Source of the DNA: Castor canadensis
Lineage: Eukaryota > Chordata > Mammalia > Rodentia > Castoridae
Length of the DNA stretch: 64,000 nt
Direction of reading: 5' to 3'
NCBI RefSeq assembly: GCF_047511655.1
Contig: NC_133392.1
Span: forward strand, 24,070,001-24,134,000
Shown here: piece after piece, positions 57,240-64,000 of the stretch
Layout: every line of letters starts with the position of its first letter
Numbering within the stretch: the first letter of the stretch is position 1
Position numbers and translations under genes: made by a program
Notes under the pieces: model-generated
What the model was told of the DNA's origin: nothing
Seen by the model: only the letters and a program-made list of their open reading frames with translations
The model's database searches: none

Positions 57240-57945
57240 AATTGTTACCTCCAGCCCTCTTGTTCCCAATCTTATTACTCCACCTTATACCTACTCTTGG
57301 TTTGACCACCACTGCCTTGGACTAAAACTCCTTTGTTTACCACTCTATTACTTCTAAAATGTAAGATCATGTGATGCCATGGCTTGCCATCTTCTGATGA
57401 CTTGCCAACACATTGAAAATAAATTCTTTGTCCACCAGCTTCTCTGTGAGCTGGCCCCTGACTTCCTCATTGGACACATTCCCCACCAATCTGCCATTTG
57501 TTAATTCCACATCAAACTAACTGACCTCTTCATTATTCCTTGAACACACTAAGTACTTTTAAGTCTCAAGAACTTTGCACTCACAATTTCTCTGTCAGGA
57601 ATGATTATCTACAGATATTATCATAGTCTGCTCACTGACAAATTTCTCAGAAGACTTTCTTGACAGTGCTATTCAAATTGATATCTTCCCCACTTGTTAT
57701 GCCCTTTGTTTTCTTTGTTTTTTTCTGCTTTTGATGTGCTGGCTAGGCAAGCCCCCTACCACTGATCTACATTCCCAGCCCTTATTACACCATCACTATC
57801 TTCTCACATTCTCAGACTATTTATCTGCTTACCTACCTCCCAACTAGAATATGAGTTCAATGAAACCTGGGACTTCCTAATGATCACTACTATACAGCAG
57901 ACCTTCAAACTATGGACAAAGTAAATATTCAATACATGTTATTAA
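57240..57945 (+). mobile_element. L2 LINE 3' region, interrupted by an ID SINE
   Basis: L2 3' blocks in order: 'gtgagctggcccctgacttcctca', 'attccttgaacacactaagtacttttaagtctcaagaactttgcactcacaatttctctgtcagga', 'cagaagactttcttgacag', and 'ttctcacattctcagactatttatctgcttacctacctcccaactagaatatgagttc'. The tail ends 'gtaaatattcaatacatgttatt'. The ID insertion is at 57728-57783. Noncoding 3' part; no frame. Confidence 0.7.
57728..57783 (-). mobile_element. ID SINE fragment inside L2
   Basis: The antisense ID string 'gctggctaggcaagccccctaccactgatctacattcccagccc' is preceded by a T-rich stretch (its A-tail on the minus strand). It splits the L2 sequence. Confidence 0.7.
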
Positions 57946-58129
57946 ACCAGATAAATAGCCAACAGTATATCTTATCTTTTTCAAACCCAGTATGTTTAGA
58001 ATGTAAAGGCCAATTATCATGTGTTCCTTGGAGTAAAAGAATAGTACCTGATTTTGGCACCAAGTATTTATTATAACAATAAATGTATGGAATAATACTT
58101 TGAGCATAGTTGGCACTGTATAAATATTT

Positions 58130-58320
58130 ACATATCACTTTTATATATAATGATAATTTAATGATCCCAACTCTAAGAGGAAGATACTATAAATTGTCCT
58201 CATGTTAAATATATGTAATCCTTAAAATATGTAATATGAGGAACTTCCTTACCCAAAGTCATGCAGCTAGTAAACAGAAGAACCAAGATTTGAAGCAGAG
58301 TAGGCTGGGTGCAAATTGTG
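58130..58320 (-). mobile_element. MIR SINE relic
   Basis: Antisense MIR: 'ttaatgatcccaactctaagaggaagatactat', 'gaacttccttacccaaagtcatgcagctagtaaacagaagaaccaagatttgaa'. The core block is well preserved. Confidence 0.7.
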
Positions 58321-59828
58321 TAATTTTAATTAGCAGGTTATGTACTCTCTCTGTCATGTTACTAAATTGTGAGGAATTGCTAGGTCTATAAGACACTATG
58401 AATAGTATTTGAGTATCCAAATTTATAACTCTCTGTACCATATTTTATCAGCCCAACAAAGATAATATATTTAGAGCTAACCCTAAGCCTTCTGTAACTC
58501 CACAGTACTGCACACATGAGATACACACAATGAGTATTTGTTGATCCATTGTTTAAAGGGCAGATACCTTCAGGGGACAAAAACTAAATAGCTAGAGTAA
58601 ATCTTAGTAATTAGTTTATACCTTTATTGATTCCTGGTTGAGAATAAAGTCTACAGAAACCAAAACCCAGGGTAAGCACCTAATTCTAGTAGTGGAACAA
58701 TGACTATGTGAGTATAGATGAGAAAACAGAACATAGAGGTCAAATTTAGTCTCCTTCAAAATTTCAAGTAAATACAAAATAGAGCCACTCCTCTATTTTA
58801 AAATAAGTATTTCTAGAGTCAGAGAATCTGAAAGAGAAGGAAATACTGAGGCCCATTCACATTTGTGTTAGCACCTCTTCATGCTACAAACTAAATATAG
58901 ATTTACATTCTTGGAATTTTTTCATTAACTACATTTTCCTGTGATGACACCATGTCAAGTATTAACTTTACAGTTATCTTTTAAAATCTATTTTAAGAAA
59001 GAATGATTTCCATAGAAAATATTTACAATAACAAGTGCTCTGTAAGCATTATGTTTCTTTTGTGCTGAAATAATACAAAATGGTGACATGAATTGAATTA
59101 GTCATTTAAAATAATGGTTTGTATACTGTGTTCATTGGCCTTCCCTATTCAACATAGGCAATTATATTTGAAAGCAGTTACAATGACATTCATTGGACAA
59201 TTCAAAAGTCTGGTAGAGCTAAATTTAGCCCTTTCTCTTGTTTAAATAGAAGAGATAAAAATGTTTCTTCTTGGGAGCTACTTAAAACATTCCAATAGAT
59301 TAACTTGCCTTCCATCTTCTGAGAGAAAATTTTATACTGTGTTGAAGAAATTGTGATTCAGAGATCTGGAGATTTAAACTAATCCTGCTTTGAAAATTTC
59401 AGCTATGACCCCAGAAATCTTCCTCAAAATGTCTTGCCTTGATAACTGAAAAATATATCTATGATCAGAACTGAGTCCATCAGTAAGGACTTCAGTGGTC
59501 CATGGCTTTCTCCTGATTTTCAGAAGCAATTTTTCCCCCTTCAGCTTTCTTCTCTCTATATTTTTACCCTATTGACAATCTGAGTCTTTAAAACGTCCTC
59601 TTCTTTCTTACATCTCCTCATTTTCTGTAATTTAAAATAGAATAAACTTTATAAATAGAAATTCAGCACCCTTATAGCCAACTTTAATAAAACCAGGAAA
59701 TACTATAGAAAACAGAAAGCTGTCACTCTAAGAATGCTAGGCATCAGGGAAAAAAATTAAAAACTAAAAAAAAATTATCCACACAACTAAATGCTAACCA
59801 TTGTTGGAAGATGGTGCATGTATATGTA
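58321..59828. other. Unique AT-rich sequence
   Basis: No feature recognised. Confidence 0.4.
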
Positions 59829-59839
59829 TGTGTGTGTGC

Positions 59840-59882
<43 letters not shown>
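59829..59882. repeat. (TG)n microsatellite
   Basis: About 54 bp of TG alternation with two TGCG interruptions near the start. Potential Z-DNA, probably polymorphic. No SINE adjoins it. Confidence 0.95.
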
Positions 59883-59883
<1 letters not shown>

Positions 59884-60499
59884 ACGCAAACATACATTGC
59901 ACTTATGGATGAGTAAAGTTTAGTCATGTAGTATAATTTAGGTAAGCAATGCCCTCTTTAAACACCTGTGGTGTTTTCTAAATGATGCTACTACAAATGT
60001 TCAATTGATCCAATTTAATGAGAAAAGCAGTCAAAACAGGGATTTGGCATCATGCAGACAAAATGATGAGCTGATTAACTAAGTTTTCCTACCTAACTTA
60101 TGGTTGTTTGGGTATCACAGGCTTAGTCCCATAGCAACAAACAAAAGTGTTGTCTTTCTGGCATTTACTAAGTAGCTGTTTTAGTGGCAATCCCCTGAAA
60201 TTCACATTACACGTTACACAATTGTATACATTATCACAATCATTTTACACAAATTTTACCTGTATTTCACATCACTGTTTTAAAGAATTCCCTAAGCCAA
60301 AATGTGCACAATATTCATTGACTCCCTTGATATATACCAATGAGGATTTTTATGTTCCTCTTCTCAGCTTTATCAGACTGTGAGCTCTATTTACCTGACA
60401 ATATATTAAAATAGTTATCTGTGTTCCCTTTCTTATATTTTTCACTTCCATTTCATTCTTTTACCAACTGAAATATATTTTCTTTCCTCGTGATCTCTC
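59883..60499. other. Unique sequence
   Basis: No feature recognised. Confidence 0.4.
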
Positions 60500-60733
60500 C
60501 AGCACTTCTTTTTCAGAGGTTAGCAACAATCTTTGTATTGTCAAATGCAAGGACTTTTTCTCTGCTCTTGTCTGGTTTTCAGTCTATGTAACTTGACTAG
60601 AGTGCCTTATTTGGGAAAACTTTGAACTTCGACTTTTATGAAACCACTCTTCTCTTTTACTAGTTTTTTGGCTTGTTTTTCTCAGTTCCTTCCACTATTC
60701 CTTTACCTTAACCCATTCCTTAAGAGTAAATAC
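60500..60733 (+). mobile_element. L2 reverse-transcriptase region relic
   Basis: 'tgccttatttgggaaaactttgaacttcgacttttatgaaaccactcttctcttttactagttttttggcttgtttttctcagttccttcc' fits a diverged L2/CR1-clade RT segment. The model is sense L2 encoding a DTVDHSLLLETL...LGF.DTxLSWFSSYLSGRSQ-type block. No open frame survives. Confidence 0.4.
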
Positions 60734-60739
60734 CAACTA

Positions 60740-61165
60740 AAACACAAATATCACATGGTATGTGGAATCTTAAAAAGTTGAATTTATAGAATCAGAGAGT
60801 AAAATGGTGGTTTCTAGGAGCTCGGGAGTGCTGAAATGAGGAGATATTGATCAAAGAGTACAAACATTTAGTTATAAGATTAATAAGTCTTAAAGATATA
60901 ATATACAGGTATAACATATAGTCAAATACAGACGTAATATACATTTATGACTATAGCTATATCTAAAACACTGTATACTAGAAATTCGATAAAAGTGTAG
61001 ATCATAAGTTCTCACCACAGAGAAAGAAAATGTAACTACATGAACAGATGATGGCATGCTATACCTTGATGGTGGGAATCATTACACAAGACATATTTCC
61101 ATAGGACCACTATGTTGTATTCCTTTAATCCATATCTATATAGCTTTTTATTTGTCACTGTTCAA
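60740..61165 (+). mobile_element. Old L1M 3'UTR end
   Basis: 'tatgtggaatcttaaaaagttgaatttatagaatcagagagtaaaatggtggtttctaggagctcggg', then 'gatattgatcaaagagtacaaacatttagttataagattaataagt', then 'gttctcaccacagagaaagaaaatgtaactacatgaacagatgatgg'. This is the standard old L1M 3' end in sense orientation. Confidence 0.8.
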
Positions 61166-61514
61166 TAAAGCTGAAAACAGTGAATGTCAAAAGAAAATCC
61201 TGTTCATTAACCTTATCCCTCCTCACACAAAATACTTTTGGTTAACTGCCAAATTTCAGCAATTTCTAGATATGAAATCTAAGTGTATCTCCTGACAAAA
61301 ATATAAGCCTCTAGCATAGAACTCTCCCTGAACTATAGTTGAAATTTTGAACTGTCTGTCAACATTACTACCTGGACAGACAGTTCACATTTAAGGTGCT
61401 CCACACCAAATTCTTTACCTTTTCCTGCACCTTTGATCCATTACCTGAAAAGAGTAAATGTATACTGAGATACATTGCATCATCTGCACTCAGGAGTTAG
61501 CACATAGCAAATTA
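61166..61514. other. Unique sequence
   Basis: No feature recognised. A short repeat 'actgtctgtcaa' / 'ctggacagacagt' near 61350 forms a weak fold-back. Confidence 0.4.
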
Positions 61515-61700
61515 TTCTCAGCTTCACCAGCATTATATACAATGCCATTTAGTCCTTATAAGGACCTTTTAAGTAGGTACTGGCATTATAATTACTTTGG
61601 GTAAGAAACAGAAAAGTTAAAAAATTTTCTAAGATCTGCTAGATAATAGCAGACCTTGACTTTGAACTCAATCTGGCTGACTGTTTTTAAAATTCATACT
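61515..61700 (-). mobile_element. MIR SINE relic
   Basis: Antisense MIR: 'tagtccttataaggaccttttaagtaggtactggcattataattactttgggtaagaaacagaaaagttaaaaaattttctaagatctgctagataatagcagaccttgactttgaactca'. Confidence 0.6.
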
Positions 61701-63119
61701 ACACCATAAAAAGCAAGGAATAGCAAAAAGAATGAAGGAGAAGGTTGTCCTCTTAAGCATAATACTAACTGAAATATACTATTCATTTCATTCTTGCTTT
61801 TCTGCAGTCAAATTCAAACTACACTTATTGAAACTTGTGTTATATACACTGTGAGTTTCAGATTAAAGTGATATGTCTTGAACATTTATTCACTTTATAG
61901 TTGAACCCCCCCTTAGATACATTAGCCAACAGGTTAGTTAAAGCTCTTATTGGTCATCTGCTATGTGCAGAGACTTGTTTTTTCCACCTTCAAACATCTC
62001 TAAGAGGTTGCTTGTTCCAGAGGAGCCTATAGAGAATTAGGAGAGTTAGCCAGATTCTTCTAAAAGCCTTGTTTGAACTTCCCCAAATGTGCCCAGGAGT
62101 TGGCAAGAACAGAGTTAAGTATCAAGGACACAGTATATGCAGTGTGACTGAAAATGAGCTTAGTAGAAGACAGAGCTCAATTTGGCAGCTCTACCTCTTC
62201 CCTATCTCAATTACTTCCAGGTAGAGCAGGCACAAAGAATGGGCCCATCACATAGGAGGAAAAAGAGCCATGCATCAAGCAGCGCCTACCTGATCTAACA
62301 CACGTGTGGCCAAGGTACCCAACCCTCAGAAGCTATCACAGGAGCAGCCAGTGGTCTGTGTCTTCTGTACAAGGTAATGACCCTTTCTCTAAGAGTCTGT
62401 GCCCTTGACCTCTACAAATTGCAAATCAGGTCATAAATCACCTGACTTTTAAATTCTACAATGCTTCTTTGTGGACTGGGTTTGTAATTACAAAGCTCCT
62501 TCATAAATTTTCCTCCATTTCATTCCTACAAGAGCCAAAGGTCTCCAACTGGGCAAGAGCTACTTTTCCATTTACAGATCAACAAGTTGGCTAAGTACTA
62601 CACTGGTGGTTAGAAGACCAGAGCTGATTCTGACTCCACCCCCAATTAATCTCACCAAATTACTTAGATCCTCAGAATCATTTTCTCTTTTCCTTTTCAC
62701 CCAAATATTCTGAATGTAAGATTTCCATTGATACAGTATTGATATTTTAAAACTATATCTCTGTTCTTATTGAGGGGGCGAAATAAAAACAAATATCTAA
62801 TAATGCTTATAATTACTTGACTTTCTGTTAAATTTTGAGCTATTGTCCAAAGCAATATACTCCCAAAGACTAAATATTCCATCCCCTTTCCCAAAAAATT
62901 CATGTTGAAACATTCAGCATTTGTTTTTGAGTCATACTTGCAAACTAGTGACTAATTTGTGGGCAAGTTCTCAGGAATTAAAAAATTATATGCATAGCTA
63001 TAACAAAATTATTTGCTTCACCCATCGATTTTAGTGCTTCACATAAAGAAAGTATCTATTTTGATAGGTGACCTTACTTAGTTCTGCTCTAACTTTTGTC
63101 CATATGCAAGCATATACAT
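61701..63119. other. Unique sequence
   Basis: No supported feature; slightly less AT-rich near 62.1-62.4 kb, but with no exon-like frame. Confidence 0.4.
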
Positions 63120-63425
63120 GATAATCCCAGCATAAATTCAACATTTTTTTAGCTTCTTTCCATTTACCATTTTAACAAAACTGTGATTGTTAGTACCATC
63201 TCTTCTGGAAACATAATTTTACAGTTAGTTGATACATTATGATACAATTTCCCATTCTGTGCTGTTAAGTACTTAGATCGTTTTCAAATTCTTTTCATTT
63301 ACTATTATAAGCAATCCTGAAATGCAAGTTTTCATCCTGTGGCACATATGCCTTGTGATCTGAACTAACTTTTAAAGAAATTCCCAGAAGTAGGATTAAT
63401 GGACCAAAGGCTATGGCCATCAATG
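63120..63425 (-). mobile_element. Old L1M 3'-region relic
   Basis: 'tactattataagcaatcctgaaatgcaagttttcatcc' and 'aaagaaattcccagaagtaggattaatggaccaaaggctatggcc' match the antisense old L1M pattern 'cactattataaacaatgctg...gaacatccttgt / attcctagaagtggaattgctggatcaaagggtatg'. Confidence 0.5.
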
Positions 63426-63485
63426 ATGCATACATACATATATATACATATATATTCACACATATATATATGTGTGTGTTTGTAC
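63426..63485. repeat. (TA/CA/TG)n low-complexity tract with palindrome
   Basis: Contains a perfect 20-bp palindrome at 63457-63476 (cacacatata/tatatgtgtg centred on TA repeats). Confidence 0.85.
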
Positions 63486-64000
63486 ATGCTATTGAATTAT
63501 TTTACAAAAGTACTATAATAATTCAAAAGTTTGGATGCTCATTGAAAAAACATGATTTATCATCACCAAAATTATAAAATACCTGTAGTTTTTTCTGTAC
63601 ACTCAGAAACCAGAGAACAAAATTTTCTTTTGGGTTCCTAAGGAAGTTCCAAAGGGAAGTTTATTAAAATGCTTATTGGTTCTAAGTGGAGATGCAATCA
63701 AGATGTGGTAAATTGACTTGGCATCAAGGGTTCACCATAATAGGAAATCAGAGTAGAGACTTTTGCTATGATTCTTCATAGCTGAGGTATCTTCTTAGAT
63801 TCCTATGGAAGGATGATCTAAGATAAGGACTTAGTTAGAACTTAATTGAGAAATAGTACTAGGAACCAGGCGTAAAGGAGTACATCCAATGAGGCAGGAA
63901 ATTCAGGTGTGTTCATGAGTAAGCAGAGCACTGGAAACCAGCATCCAATTTCCTTGGAAAATGCATCATATAATTACCTCTTGTAGGAGTTGGGGACACT
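63486..64000. other. Unique sequence with a possible SINE remnant
   Basis: At about 63867-63925 'ccaggcgtaaaggagtacatccaatgaggcaggaaattcaggtgtg' faintly resembles a sense B1-like unit, but is too decayed to call. Confidence 0.3.

Overview
The window reads as intergenic or deep-intronic DNA from a mammalian nuclear genome, most likely a rodent. It is AT-rich, has no convincing protein-coding exon, and carries the usual mammalian repeat mix: MIR, L2, MER5A, MLT1 LTRs and L1. It also carries rodent-type SINEs: tRNA-derived ID-like elements, B1/7SL-like elements, and composites of the two. The composite SINE and the youngest L1 family look to me most like Castorimorpha (beaver-like); that lineage call is inference from memory of repeat families.

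Layout. 1-19 kb: mostly unique AT-rich sequence dotted with old repeats (MLT1, MIR, MER5A, L2, an old L1 reverse-transcriptase relic, one composite SINE). 19-44 kb: an L1 graveyard of about 25 kb with at least seven L1 copies in both orientations, several nested. The centrepiece is an essentially full-length but decayed L1 on the minus strand (24927-31607). It carries what looks like a 3' transduction with a SINE (24670-24926) and interrupts an older plus-strand L1 (24545-24669 and 31608-33450) with a 12-bp target-site duplication. A second nesting is a young 5'-truncated L1 (42147-43220), flanked by a 15-bp duplication, inside another L1. Two other copies are rearranged: one has two internal deletions (20035-24415) and one has an inverted internal fragment (38730-42045). 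44-64 kb: a MaLR LTR, SINEs, MIRs (one split by MER5A), a U6 snRNA pseudogene, L2 pieces, an inverted SINE pair, dinucleotide repeats and long unique stretches, including a more complex segment at about 46.6-47.1 kb that could be a conserved non-coding element.

No gene network can be described. All recognisable coding sequence is dead L1 (or L2) ORF1/ORF2, except that the C-terminal ORF2 piece in the youngest L1 is still open. I found no undescribed system. The interest lies in the retrotransposon structure: nesting, transduction, rearrangement, and possible L1 promoter and 3'UTR signals. Boundaries of old repeats are approximate, often within tens of bases.
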